A stretch of DNA of 64,000 nucleotides from Pollenia angustigena (lineage: Eukaryota > Arthropoda > Insecta > Diptera > Polleniidae). Shown piece by piece: positions 11,900 through 24,370 of this stretch. Position 1 is the first letter of the stretch, and each line of letters starts with the position of its first letter. The notes beneath the pieces are model-generated. The model searched no databases, had not been told where the DNA came from, and saw only the letters and a list, made by a program, of their open reading frames with translations. Where the stretch lies: NCBI GenBank assembly GCA_930367215.1, contig OV884059.1, forward strand, positions 98,940,993 through 99,004,992, given 5' to 3'. Made by a program: the position numbers and the translations under genes.

Positions 11900-12499
11900 C
11901 CCTGCAAATAATAGGTCCAGTCCAAACACGCGTGTAAAGAGTAGTGGACTACCACAAGGGACCAGGACTGGTCCAAAAGTAACCCAAACGTATGAAAAAA
12001 ACCTGGTCTATTTAACATTACGATGTCCTAGGAGAGGACCATATAACCCACATTTGAACCACTTTAAAACTACTCCATGGTATACTTTCGTTTAAAAACG
12101 AAAGCATGTCGTTAAAAAACGAAGACATGTCGTCTCACTACAAACACTTTTAAACAATGACATGGCCCATGCTTGCATTACATCGGTCAGTCCATGGAGT
12201 AGACCATTTTATCAAAATGGATCAGCAGCCGTATTCCGTAATTCGCTAAAGCTAAATCTCTATCGCTAAAAATCTATAAAGTTGATTTAGCAATTTTTGG
12301 CTACAAATGTAATTCAGTAAGGTGCATTGCTAAATTTGGCATTGCAATACAAATTTTATTTGCTGCAATTTTAGCTTTTAGTGTCATCGCTAAAAATTTT
12401 AAATTTTGTTTTCTCTAAGGAATTTTAGCGAACGAGATTTAGCTTTAGCTAAGCGAATTACAGAATACGGCAGCAGGTGGTCCAATTTTATTTGCAGAG
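11900..12499 (+). mobile_element. 374-bp MITE, family A, copy 3, interrupted
   Basis: It runs from CCCTGCAAATAATAGG to TTTGCAGAG, flanked by TT on both sides. The element at 12226-12473 is inserted near its right end; without it and a small deletion the copy matches the others. Confidence 0.85.
12226..12473. mobile_element. TIR element with CAG duplication, family C, copy 1
   Basis: The ends are CAGCCGTATTCCGTAATTCG and the near-exact inverse. The host MITE reads GATCAGGTGG when uninterrupted; here CAG is present on both sides (12223-12225, 12474-12476), giving a 3-bp TSD. The interior is rich in GCTAAA and non-coding. Confidence 0.8.
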
Positions 12500-13407
12500 T
12501 TAATATACAAAAACTTTATACATAACAGCCTTCAACAATGACAAGGTATTTCAAAATTCTTAAAATTCAAAATAAGTACTAAGAAGAACAAATGTTATCT
12601 TTATAACTCTTAAGTACACACCTTATTTGTGAGGCATAAACCGCCATCAGGGCCACTTGAATTTTGTATGGAGTATCTTTTGGCTATAATAAAAACTCAC
12701 ACTAACGAACCCCTGGGCAAGGCTGGGACTTATTTGATATGTATGGAGTTTTATGGCTATAGCAGGAACATTATGTTGGGAAATAAAATAATTTTTCGAA
12801 AAAATAGAAAAGGAAGAATTCTTATGTGTTGTGTATGCTTTTTGAAACGTTTCATTTTGATGTTATTTACTGCAGTACATATATTATAGGGAAGGGCCTG
12901 ACCAGGCCCAGGTGGATACAATATGCACAAAATTTTCATTTGACCAATTGCGCAATTGGGGAATACATAAAGTTTCGTTCTAATATACTTAATAATTATA
13001 TAAAAAAACTAGAAAAAAGTCAAAAAATGCCTGGCCAGGCCCAGGTTTACACTTAAGGAAGAATAAAAGTACCTGAATTGAAACAAATAAAAAACTTGCA
13101 AAAAAAATATATATGTTTATGTATGAATTTAACTTTGATATTTTCAAAACCGAAAACCGAACCGAAACCGGCCGGTTTAAACCATTTTAAAACCGAAACC
13201 GCGGTTTCACATTTTTACGGTTTTTAGCAAACTCTACTTTAATGTGACAAAGTAAGGCAGGATACAATTTGTAAGCCTTAATAAGAAGTGATGATAAGAT
13301 CGATGAAACAATGGCAGAAAGCGATGAGGAAAACTTTGGTATCTGCTAAATCAGTTAAGATATTAAGTAAGATTATCTATATATGGAGCCCTTACTGCAA
13401 AAAAAAG

Positions 13408-13885
13408 CTTAATCTTCATTCACAATAGCCAGCAACATTTGCACTGGTGTTCAATATACAGCAACAATTTTTTTCACGAACTCACACATTTCGCATTAAG
13501 AAACCGTTTGCAAATTTTTCCCACAACAATATTACTTATTAATTATTATTTTTTAAAACATTTTGCTAAAATTTTCATTCAAAACTAAATAAAATTATTA
13601 AAAAAGTCATTTTTAATTTCATACAAAGTATTGCTGAATTAAAAATAAACCCAACATTTAAAAAAAAACTGTAGTTACATTTTTGTTCGAAAAATTAAAG
13701 GAAAATATATGAAATTCTTTCATACTTTCAATTTCATACAAATAATTGCTGAGGTAGAAGTAGACTCAACTTTTAAAAAAACTTTAGTTAAATTTTTGTT
13801 CGTAAAATGAAAGTAAAATATATAAAATACTTTGGAAAGAAAGAAGATAGAAGAGAAAGCGAAATCTTTTCTCCCATTGTGAACG
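13408..13885. mobile_element. TIR element with GCTTCxTTCACAAT ends, family H, copy 1
   Basis: It opens near GCTTAATCTTCATTCACAATAG and closes ATTGTGAACGAAGC. The same interior (GTTGCT..., CGAACTC, AAAATTTTCATT) occurs at 46960-47190 inverted and at 61728-62250, the latter also with both ends. It is non-coding; no clear TSD was read. Confidence 0.6.
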
Positions 13886-13904
13886 AAGCTTCAGTCAAGA
13901 GTGA

Positions 13905-14020
13905 AAAATTATCAATAAATTTTATTTAATTTCATGTTGTAAAATTCCTTTCTTCATAAAAATAATTTAATGAAAATTAAATTTGATGAACTTTAGCCTA
14001 ATTAAGAATATTAAAAAAAT
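13905..14020 (+). repeat. SINE-like tail, copy 1
   Basis: AATTATCAATAAATTTTA through TTTGATGAACTTTAGCC to an A-rich end matches 24516-24640, where a tRNA-like box B precedes it. This copy lacks the head. Confidence 0.45.
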
Positions 14021-15473
14021 ATTTAATTTTTTAATTTAATATTTAATACTACTAAATTAATACACAAAATGTACGATACAAGCCTTAATGATACAATTTT
14101 TTAGCTTTATAAATGTTGGATGTCACATGTGTTTTATTATCATTGTTTCTCATTTATTTCGGTGTTTGACATTGTACAATGATTTTACAAAACAAATTGC
14201 TTGTGGCTTTTGCACGAGTTGTACTTGTTGTACTGAGATAACCTGTAATGAATTCGCCTTAGTTTAAGGTATAAAAATATATAAATTTAAAACTTAAAAT
14301 ATATCGCAATAAAATCGTTTATTAAAACATTTTTGATATTTCGGATAGATTTTAAAATAATTCGAAAATTCCTTCTCCTGTAAAATTCGTGTTTTCGCGC
14401 TTAAAAACATTTCGAAGAAAGGTATCGATATGATCACAAAAAACTATTTTTAACGGACAAATTTTAAACATATCATGGATACTTCAACCATATTATTGTT
14501 TCCGGTAACCATATTATGGTTAAATTAGTACTTCATCAAGAAGCTACAAGTTGTTTTTATCCATAACATGTTGCTCTTGGAAAAGAGAAAAATGTTATCG
14601 TTAATTAAATACCATACAATCATTAGTGGTTAACAAACAAAAAATAGAAAGATGCTTTAAAAAAGTGTTACCGCCATTAATTTTCGAATATCTCCGAAAC
14701 TGTTGATAAAATCAAAAAAACTATTTTTTAGATGACTTAAACGTAATTTTATTCCAAATTATTTGCTGTTAAGTTTTTCCAAATCGGACAAATCTTTTTC
14801 AAGTTAACCGCCTTATTTCGGGCAAAATATTAGTTATAATATTAATTAATAAAATTAACATTTTTCCACTAATTTTCGTTATATGAGTCCTTTATTTTGA
14901 AAGTGGTTTAAGTCCATTTTTTGTTATATTGAGATATATAAGGGTTTGTGTTTGATTTGTTTTAAAAATATTATTAAGTGGTATTAATTTTTTTTTTATG
15001 GCTTTGTGACCTTAAACATGTTAGAATATATAACGTAATACGTTTTGTAAACTTTACTAGAAAAATAAGCTGTGTTTCAGAACCTTTTTTGTTTGTGAAA
15101 AGGAATAAGTCCACTTATTTTAAAGGAATTAAGCATTAGAAATTGTAAATATTTTCGCCTGTATTTATAAAAAAATTTTAAATTTAATAAAGTTTTACAA
15201 AACCAATTTTGTATGAAATATAAACGTTTGTTAAATTTAATAATCGTTTATAAATACGGGGGTTTATTTTTGATGTAGGTGAATGTAATAGCTTTAAAAT
15301 AAATAGGGAAGCTTTCCCTTTAGATACAGAATTTTATTTATGTAATTAAAAAAATGTTTTTTTTAAATAAACATGAATTCATTTATTAAAAAATTAAATT
15401 TACATTCATTTATTAAGGATAATATTAAGGATTTTTCCATATTATTTCTCCTCATTTAGATTATGTGTGAGGT
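14021..15473. other. AT-rich DNA, no feature recognised
   Basis: This is low-complexity AT-rich sequence with no convincing open frame, TIR pair or RNA gene that I can see. It may contain more of the decayed element whose coding relic follows. Confidence 0.4.
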
Positions 15474-15788
15474 TTTGTAAAAATATTCATGGTGTACAGG
15501 TGGTATATACCTTAGTAACTCCATCATATCCTTATACTTAGGAGTTGAAATGGGACGTATATTTTTGTATAATGGTGTTAATTTTATTTTGTTGAAGTTC
15601 CTTGGTCTTCCCCGACAAGGTTATAAGTCAAGTATTTTGAACTCTTTATCTACTTCCATAGATTCTTTTTAAAACATTTTATAGGGTTCACTTTTTATAA
15701 ATCGCATCCAACATATCCTTAGCCAGTTTACAGGTTCGCCACTAGTGTCTTTTAATCTTTTATGAATTGCTTCTTCCAGAGGTTTTGT
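15474..15788 (-). pseudogene. Decayed coding remnant of an unnamed mobile-element protein
   Basis: Read on the - strand from 15788, one frame runs for about 105 codons with only two TAA stops. It contains KPLEEAIHKRLKD, GEPVNWLR, CRGRPRNFN, IRPISTPKYKDMMELL and YIPPVHHEYF. The combination of GRPR, PIS..KY.DMMELL and YIPPVHH resembles proteins I associate with repeated, transposon-linked genes in arthropods, but I cannot name the superfamily. The spacing and conservation make chance unlikely. No TIRs were located. Confidence 0.5.
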
Positions 15789-16696
15789 AAAAAAAATCTT
15801 TACTTTTCATTTCAGTTAATAAAAATTTGTGGACTTAAACCGGTTTCAAAATAATTTTTTTTTGGATTTCGTTAGCTAACTAAATTTTAAGTGCCCAAAA
15901 TCATAGCTATTTTAAAGATACTAGACTTAAATTGTTTATAAATGAAGAGATTATAAAGGATTGCGATTATTACTACTTTTTTATAAAAATGGACTTAAAC
16001 CAATTTCAAAATAAACGACTCCTACGTTTATGGACTATTTAATTCGTAATGTGTCATGCTGACAAATGATAAAAATTTAACATTTTTATCATTATAATTT
16101 TTTTTATGAATTTTTGAAAACAAAAAATAATACTAATTTTGCCTGAAAAACAAATTTATCGCCACTAATGAAAATATAAAAAAAAATTTATTCGAATGGC
16201 TCAAAGGAAATTTTATTTCTAATCATTTGTAAGAGTTTTGATCAAAATTGTACAAATCGCTCTCAAATTATGGTAAAAATGTATTAGTATAACTGTCTTA
16301 TTTCAGGCGAAATATTAAGCTACGGTCAAACTTGACAAATATTTGAAGAAAAAAGCGGGACCAACAAGAAAACTAATATATAAGCTTATCGCACCAACAA
16401 TAAATTTCAGTGTTTTTATTAAGAATAAAAATTGGGAATTAAGCACGAATAACAAAATCTTTTAAAATATAATTTCATTTAATTCCAATAGTTATTTTGT
16501 TTATAAAACCACATCTTACAAAAAACCGTTTTTCGCTTTGTCTAGCGGTATATTTAGTTTTATATTGTTATATTAAGACCATTTTTAAGCTCACTTGCTA
16601 TTAAACAAGTAGTGGTTATGCTTATTTGGTCAAATATTTAATAAGTGTGAACGCAGCTTTAGTCTAGTCCATAAAAAAAACTAGACGTGATGAATC
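15789..16696. other. AT-rich DNA with a fragment of the 55-kb repeat
   Basis: 16385-16460 (CAACAATAAATTTC ... GGGAATTAAGCACGAATAA) matches 55425-55495 and 55895-55950. The upstream hammerhead-like part is not present here. Nothing else is recognised. Confidence 0.45.
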
Positions 16697-16800
16697 AATC
16701 ACCCTTATCGTGGTTGGCGAATTTAAAATACGCCTGCGACTGTTTGGCAATAGATTAAAGAGAACGTTAACTTATTTTCTTTAATCTATTACCAAACAGT
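16697..16800. repeat. Foldback MITE, family P, truncated copy
   Basis: ATCACCCTTATCGTGG leads into AAATACGCC and an arm that pairs with CTTTAATCTATTACCAAACAG. The outer part of the right arm is missing. The complete version is at 59523-59664. Confidence 0.65.
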
Positions 16801-16803
16801 AAT

Positions 16804-17045
16804 GTAAACAGCAGCCGTATTCTGTAATTCGCTTAGCTTAAACTAAATCTCGATCGCTAAAATGCCTTAGAGAATACCAAATTAAAAAATGTTAGCGATG
16901 ACATTAAAAGCTAAAATTGCGACGAATTAAATTTGTATGGCATTGCCAAATTAAGCAATGCATATTACAGAATTGCAGTCGTAGCCAACAAATCGCTTAA
17001 TCAACTTTTTAGATTTTTAGCGGTGGAGATTTAGCACGCTAAAGT
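16804..17045. mobile_element. Family C element, copy 2, right end lost
   Basis: It begins CAGCCGTATTCTGTAATTCG and shares the GCTAAA-rich interior of 12226-12473. The right end decays after GATTTAGCACGCTAAA, so the inverted terminus is not intact. Confidence 0.6.
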
Positions 17046-18700
17046 CAAGCAACATCACATAATTGCTCCCGACTTTTTTCTCATTTTTCTCATTATCACT
17101 TTGACAATTAGTTTTTTTAATTATTAAATATAAAAATTCTTGAAATTTATATCCATTTTTCTAATTCTCGTTAAGCAGGAGGCTAAATAACTTTTCAATT
17201 CAGAACAGTAGGGCATATAGACAAAAACGATTTAACACTTGTAACAGTCGGTGATGAAATTTGTATGTACATATACATTTCTAAAACTTTTTTTATGTGT
17301 AATTTAATATGTATTAAATTATTAATATTAAAAAAATGGGCGAAAACTGTTTTTTTTTTTTTTGGTTAATTAACAAAAAAACACTTGACTCAATTTACAA
17401 TGTATTTATTTATTATATTAGATATTACCTGTTTATGAACTTTATTTTTTGATACAAAAGATTATTAGTTAACTGTGAATAAACCTTTTAAATACACAAC
17501 AACTTTTACACGAAATCCAAAAAAAAAATGTATCTATTAATCCGCACCCATATTTCAACAGCGTTTTTCAAAAGGCAACTTTTTTATTAGAAAACTTTGT
17601 TATTTAACTTAAACTGTATTATTTGGAAACTTTATTTGAATTATTTCAACTTTCTTGGTAGATTATTAAAAAAATTTCAAACTTCTTTATTTAATTTTTT
17701 TCCAACATTAGTTTTTTTTCACTTACCATTACTAAAAATATTTGTTGTGTTTGGAAGGACATGCTGATACATGACTTGCTACAGTACAGCAATCTACTCA
17801 CTATCATGTCACTTAAACCACTACAAAAGAATGAAACTTGGAGAGCCTTGCTCTGCGTATTTATAATATTTTTTTTTTTTAATTTCCGAAATAAATTCCC
17901 AAACAGAAAATATTGTGTAGGAGAAATTTTCGTTTGTGTTTAGATTTTTTTACTCTCTTAAAAGGTTTATTTTTTAGTTAAGGAAGTGCGGAAAGAGAGG
18001 AATTTGAATTGTTTATAACACTGGTTTTTCCGGTCTGAATTTTAATATTTCCCACTATTTTTTACCACATTTGTATAAAATTTTTGCACTTGAATTCACC
18101 GGTAATGAAGATATATTTTTGCGCTCAACATATAATTGTGATATTTAGTATGTGACTAGGTATGTATGTATACTTTTATCTACTTTAACGCCGTCTCACC
18201 CTGTTATTTAGTGACATAGGTTTTGTGATTTTGCATATTCCCGGTATTTTGTTTTGTTTGTTTGTTTTTTTTTTTTTTTGTTTGTTTTCGGTATAATTAC
18301 TTTTTTAAAAATTGTTTAGCGTAGCACTTAATGCGCTGCAAGTTTATTGCAAACTGAAAAAAAAAGTATTAAATATGTGACAAAACACAGTAAACAAATT
18401 ATTTCATACATTCTATTTAAAGTCAATAAAACTTAAAATACCCTACTGGTCGAAGCAAACGTAAATTAGGATATTGATACGGTGACCATATTTTTAAAAC
18501 CAAAATACAGAACACAAAAATTTGATGATATGCAATAAACAACGATATGAATTGGAAGTTAGAAGAGTCGATAAACGAAAAATAATATTAGAATGTTATA
18601 ATTATTTAAAAAGTAATACCCACCAATAAATTTACATAGTGTTTAATGAGCATTATTTAGAAAATGTGTTTAAAACTTTCTTGGAAATTAAAAATTTCAG
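17046..18700. other. AT-rich DNA, no feature recognised
   Basis: Long T and A runs, including 18257-18280, and no supportable gene. The 60-codon frame at 17761 shows no family features. Confidence 0.4.
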
Positions 18701-18704
18701 TTCG

Positions 18705-19400
18705 TATTTATATACCGACACCACAATAGTGGAGAGTAGAGTGGTTCGAAAAAAAAATTTTTTTGTCAGTCCCGCCCCCCCTGGGATTAAAGATAATGTA
18801 AAAACAATTCCAAAAATTATTTTTTTGTTTTTTTTGCCACGCCTAGAAATACCGCCCTTTTAGTTTGTTGTTCACTGTATCGCCATTTTTAGTCCGATCA
18901 TAACATTTTGTATATCGGTGTTCATGGATCTGCTACATTTCTGTCTTTAATAGTTTTTTTTATACCACGCAAATTATAGTCATGTCTTTCAAAAGCTCGG
19001 TTTATACCCTCCCAAACGCTAAATATTTTTGAACTAAAATGAAGCTGTGTTATTTTGATACAACTTCTGTATAAAAAAACTATTATTAGACAGAAATGTA
19101 GCCCTTACAGAGCCATGAACACCGATATACAAAATATTATGATCGGACTAAAAATGGCGACTCAGTGAACAGGCGTGGCAAAAAAATAAAAAAATCATTT
19201 TTGGAACTGACAAAAAAATTTTTTCGAACCACTCTAATGGAGAGGGTGTTATGCATTTGTGCTAATGCTTGTAATATCTTAAACTATTGGTCCTAGACCG
19301 TAGTTTAATACATCGATCGACTCAGAATCCCTTTCTATCCGTCTGGCTGGCTGCCCATGTAAATCTTGTGCGCAAAGTACAGGAGGCACTTTTGGTGATA
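18705..19400 (+). repeat. Family R dispersed repeat, interrupted copy
   Basis: ATACCGACACCACAATAGTGGAGAG is split by the element at 18737-19236 and resumes as TGGAGAGGGTGTTATGCATTTGTGC, then TCGACTCAGAATC, GTCTGGCTGGCTG and TTGTGCGCAAAGTACAG. The order matches the copies at 38503 and 54237. Confidence 0.75.
18737..19236. mobile_element. 500-bp hAT-type foldback element
   Basis: The ends are TAGAGTGGTTCGAAAAAA and the inverse. The flanks GTGGAGAG (18729-18736) and ATGGAGAG (19237-19244) form an 8-bp TSD with one mismatch, inside the family R repeat. Subterminal arms also pair (CACGCCTAGAAATACCGCCC versus GGCGTGGC; TATATCGGTGTTCATGG versus its inverse). A fragment recurs at 33283-33402. Non-coding. 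Confidence 0.83.
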
Positions 19401-20245
19401 ATTCGATGAAATTTGGCTTTTTTCGGAATATTTGTGCCCATAAACCATCTTATTATGTTGGTATTTAGATAAAATTCAGTTAAAACTTATTTTTTTGCAA
19501 TCAAAATTATATTACCAAATTATATGGAATCGGTCCATATTTGACCATAGCTTCATACAAATACTACTATATGTGGCTTTGATTGCCATAACTTCCTTAT
19601 AAATTTTAGTATTCACATGAAAATTGGCGACAATAACTTTTACAATAGCTACTATGTCTTGAAAAAATGTTGTGCTGATGGGTCCAAAATAAACCCTCTT
19701 TTTAAAATTAAAGTCAAACAAATTGCATATAGAGGAAGCCAATTAAATAATATTCGGCACAAAGAACTTTTATATGAATCTTAAACGTAATTACAAAATT
19801 TTGGTCCCAAATAGGGTACAATTGCAAAAATTTGTTCTTATATTTTGTGATGTTGGCTATCATATGTTTGACCGACTATACATTCCTACTTGTTTTTTTT
19901 TTTTTTTTAATTTATAAATTAATTATTTTTATTTTGTTGGTGTTGAAAAGAGTAAAATTAGAACAATTAAAATTTTTAAAAAAATTATTAAAAAAAATTC
20001 TGGCCGATTTTTTTTTTTTTTTTAATTAAACCATTAATCAAAAGTAAAATCAGTTTTAATTAAAAATTTAATCAAGCGAATTAAACGGTTGCTTATGTCA
20101 ACAACATAACTGCAGAAAATGTTGTTAATATGTTAATAGTATCAATTAAATATTTTTTGATTTTATGCTCTGCTCTTTAATATCTTATTCCACAATTAGT
20201 TGTTATGCAAATAAAAAGCATTGAAAATTTAATTATTTCTTTAGT
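19237..20245. other. AT-rich DNA with a dispersed-repeat fragment
   Basis: 19436-19770 matches about 285-460 at the window start. 20155-20240 matches 2275-2365. No gene is seen. Confidence 0.45.
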
Positions 20246-20248
20246 ACA

Positions 20249-21760
20249 CCGGAGAATGTAGATCGCACTATTGTTAATTTTGACAGTTTTCTAAAACCAG
20301 CTGTTCAACATTCCAATATTGCCCCCAAAAAAAAGAAAAATATTAAAATATATTCCACAGATGTCGAGCGTCTCTTGTCTGAAAAAAGGAGAGCTCGATG
20401 AGAGTGCCAATTGCACAGATCCCCGCAACTTAAGAACTTACTAAAAGAGTGTACAAAAAGGCTAAGAAAGTTACTGCAGACTCAGAAAACGGCTTCTTTG
20501 GAAAACTATCTTAAGGAACTTGATGCAACTCCACAATCAGACTACTCATTACGGCGTGCGGCTAGAAACCTTAAAAGGCCAGTTGTCTCTAAACGACCAT
20601 TAATAAACTTGAATGGAAGTTGGGCAAGAAATTATGTTGAAAAAGGAAATATATTTGTTAATCATTTAAAAAACGTATTAACCCCAAATATATCTCAATA
20701 TATTGCGGTCGAGTTACCACCTGTTGCTGCTAGAGCAGCTGTTCCCCTAAGATTTGAGATAAGAGAGATCGAAAAGGCTATTTGCGATTTAAGCCCCAAG
20801 AAAGCCCCTGGTTTTGATAAGATCAGCAACAAAACTACCCAGCATAGCAAAGAAAATGATTCTTTTAATTTTTAACGCTATTTTACGTCTGGAATACTAT
20901 CCTCAAAAGTGGAAGGTTTCCTTAGTCACCATGATACCTAAGCCAGGAAAGGATCACACAAAAGTTGAGTCATATAGGCCTATAAGCTTACTTTCTTATA
21001 TATCAAAGCTGTTTGAGAAGCTGTTAGTGTCAAAATTCACCCCAATTTTAAATGAAAATAGATGTATTCCTAACCACCAATTCGACTTTAGAAGAGAACA
21101 CAGAACAATTGAGCAAACCCACCGAATAGTTAACGCAATAAGAAAAGCCTTTGAAGAAAGACAATATTGTTCCGCTCTCTTCATCGATGTTTCTCAAGAT
21201 TTTGATAAAGTCTGGCATGAAGGCTTATTACATAAATTGAAGCTAAACTTACCAGTAAACACACACAAGCTGTTAAGGAAGGAAATTTCTTAAGTTCACT
21301 TCACTGGAGTCCCAAAGGGCAGCATCCTGGGCCCTCTATTATACTTAATTTATACTTCGGACATGCCAACAAACAACTACACCCAAACTTCAACATTTGC
21401 AGACGATACAACTTTCCTTAGTGTCCACGAAAACCGTTATGAAGCATCTCGTTACTTACAGCATCATATATTTCAACTAGAAATAGGGTTAAGACAATGG
21501 AAGATATTGGCGCCGGGAATCTTGCCCCCCTATTACAATCAATAATCAAATAATTCCTCAACATTCGCATGTAAAATATCTCGGTATCATCTGGATCGGT
21601 GATTAACGTGGAAATGCCACATAGAGGCAAAATTAACTCAAATGAAACTAAGCCATTCAAATTCATTGGCTTATTGGAAGAAATTCTGTCCTAAGTCTAG
21701 ATTGCAAGCTTCTGGTGCTACGGTATTCAACTATGGGGCACTGCCTCGGCCTTTTTTTTA
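20249..21760 (+). pseudogene. Jockey-clade non-LTR retrotransposon, reverse transcriptase pseudogene
   Basis: The linker and RT of a jockey-like ORF2 are spread over several frames. From 20249 a frame runs through a TGA (20399) to SPKKAPGFDK at 20810, where the frame shifts. The RT then shows MIPKPGKD, SYRPISLLS, LFIDVSQDFDKVWH (motif A, with the usual Ala replaced), a TAA near 21291, TGVPKGSILGPLLY (motif B), and FADDT at about 21396 (catalytic YxDD equivalent). Remnants of the region after RT (TWKCHIEAK, near 21608) persist. There is no endonuclease domain, so the copy is 5'-truncated and dead. The frame 20996-21184 on the other strand is a shadow. Confidence 0.9.
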
Positions 21761-21769
21761 AATTTTTAA

Positions 21770-21865
21770 AGTATCGTAGTATGGACAGTAAGATATCGCC
21801 GATATCGATATCTCGGCAAACCTTAAGTATTGCCGATATATTGGTATTCGTAACATCCCTAGAGT
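21770..21865. repeat. Orphan hAT-like end with GATATCGATAT motifs
   Basis: Clustered ATATCG motifs end in GTAACATCCCTA, resembling the end at 2365-2462. No partner is found, and the end lies directly after the jockey remnant. Confidence 0.45.
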
Positions 21866-22718
21866 ATATAGAACACCTTTAGACTCTAATAGATTCGAAT
21901 GTATTCTTGCTTCTTCAAAAGGGATCGATTTAAGCAGAACATAATAAGTCGGATAGTGACTGATAGCTTAGCAACACCCATTGGCGAATTTTTAAAGAAT
22001 TTGTCAAAACAACGAACATGACTAATTTTTACGTGGGTAAACTACCTGATGAGAGGCAAGCAAACAAGATTCCCAGACAAAGAGCACAATTAAGATTCGA
22101 TCTGGAGCAGTAGTCCATTTATAACCAGCCTATTCCCAATTTATTTACTTAATTATTAAAGTAGGTCCACTGATCTGTCTTAATTTATCTAGATCACAAC
22201 TTGACCAGATGGTTCAACTTAATATGAAGTAAAATGTTATATTTTCTCTTTAAGGAAAATCTTTCGACAGGAGTTCAAACTTACTTAACATATAAGATTG
22301 GAGTTTGTCTTATATATCCTTTACTCTTTTAATGTGGTTCTTAGAGGTTTATATGGGTAAAATCATGTCGAGCTAAAAAACCTTTGGTGGAAAATATTTC
22401 TGAAAAACAAACCCGTAGCTTTAGGATTTCACTTGATACAAAGAGATCCATTGCACTTAATCCCACTATTCTTGCAAATGTGGTACAAATTAAAAGACGA
22501 ACGCATTATACTTTTTTTGTGGTTAGTAATAAAAACTGATTTTTTTTTTTTATAAAAATTCATTTTGTGGCAAGCAAAAAACGTGTGGTATTGCAAAATC
22601 CAATTCGTAATACATACAAATACATATTTGATCTAGACAAACGTAATAGTTATGTTCCCGTTCTACACCAAAGTCACTAAAAGTTACACAAACTTCCCTA
22701 AAAGCCCTTCCCTAATAA
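21866..22718. other. AT-rich DNA, no feature recognised
   Basis: A short coding-like stretch near 22010-22110 reads LPDERQANKIPRQRAQLRF but cannot be assigned. Confidence 0.35.
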
Positions 22719-24370
22719 TAAAAAATAGGGTGGTCGATTATTCGACATTTTTCAGAAACCGGTTTCGGAATATTTCGACTATATAAATCGTATGTATAAA
22801 TCGGCACGGGCAAAACAATTAAGAACGCTTTATTAATTTGTTTGTTAACCGAACGTCGATGGGGAGAAAAAAATTTAAAAAAGGGGAAATACGGAAAATT
22901 AAATTTCTTTCTTTTACTTTTCCGTGCATCATGTGATAAATTTTTTAATTTTCTATAATATCGAACTTTGAAACATAATATTATAAGTGCAGTTTAATGA
23001 GTAAATGAGAACCTTTACGACTAAAAATATTGGTACTTTTAGTTTTTTATCTGGTACTTTTTGAATTTTTGTTAATATTCGACCTACAAATATAAAAATA
23101 AACATGCATGGTCCTGAGTGAATAAGAATGTATCAGGTGGAGCTGGACATCTGGTACTTTGATTCATTTTCGTTTATATTAGACATTGAAACATAAAATT
23201 AAACATGCAATGTCCTGAGTGGATGCCAATCTTTAAAGGAGACTTTTTGATACTTTTTTGTTTTTCAATTGATATTTTTTATATTGAACTCACAAAATTA
23301 AATTAACTCACGTAGAAGATAAAATATGGACTGGAGGTTGGTCCCTCGCCAAATCGATCCACTAAGACGGAAAAAATAAATGCTCGAAACATGTAAAATC
23401 ATATACATATACTTAGATGTGCAATGTTTTCTTCATATGTACATACAAATTTATGGTTGAATTTTGACCATTAGGCGAACACTAGCGTTAATAAATCAGC
23501 AAAGGCAAAACAGTTAAAAACACTTTCCTCCTCTGTATGCCAACCGATTTAAACAAAATATACACCGTTTGAAAGGTATTTACTAACAGATGTGCACAAT
23601 ATATATTTTTTATTTAAATCTGTTCAATAATTTCAGCCTTATAAGCGTTCAAATTTGCTACTAATACAAATACAAAAAATTTGTTTTTTCCAATTACAAA
23701 TAATAAAAAACAGGGTGGTCGATTATTCGACATATTTCAGAAACCTGTTTTCGAATATTTCGACTATATAAATCTTATGTATAAATCGGCACAGGCAAAG
23801 CAGTTAAGAACGCTTTCTTCCTTTGTTTGTCAATCGAACCTCTTTGGGGAAAAAAGTATCAAAAAGGGGAAATGCGGAAAATTTAATTTCTTTCTTTTAC
23901 TTTTCCGTGCTTCATGTGATAATTTTTAAATTTTCTATAACATTGAACTTAGAAACATAATGCTATAGGTACAGGTTACTTAGTGAATGCGAACCTATAA
24001 GACGAAAAATGTTGGTACTTTTTGTTTTTCATCTGGTACTTTTTAATTTTTGTTAATATTCTACCTACAAAGATAAAAGTAAACATGCATGGTCCTGAGT
24101 AAATAAGAATGTCTAAGAGGGAGCTTTTTGGTACTTTTCCTTTCTACATCTGTTACTTTGTATTAATTTCGTTAATATTAGACATAGAAACATAAAATTA
24201 AACATGCAGTGTCCTGAGTGGATGACAATCAATAAAGGAAACTTTTTTACTTTTTTGTTATTCAATATATATTTTATGATATTTTTTATATTGAACTTAC
24301 AAAATTAAATTAACTCACGTAGAAGATAAAATTAGAACCAAAGGTTGGTCCCTTGCCAAATTGATCCACT

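Larger units (their letters stand above)
11748..13236. mobile_element. hAT-type element with CGGTTTT/AACCGAAA subterminal repeats
   Basis: The termini are TAGGGATTGCT and AGCAAACTCTA. A perfect 8-bp TSD CTTTAATG flanks it (11740-11747, 13237-13244). Each end carries clusters of AACCGAAACCGCGGTTT. The interior has the inverted motif CCTGGCCAGGCCCAGGT (13030) and its partner near 12895, but no transposase. A family A MITE (11900-12499) is inserted in it and is itself interrupted by another element. Confidence 0.87.
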
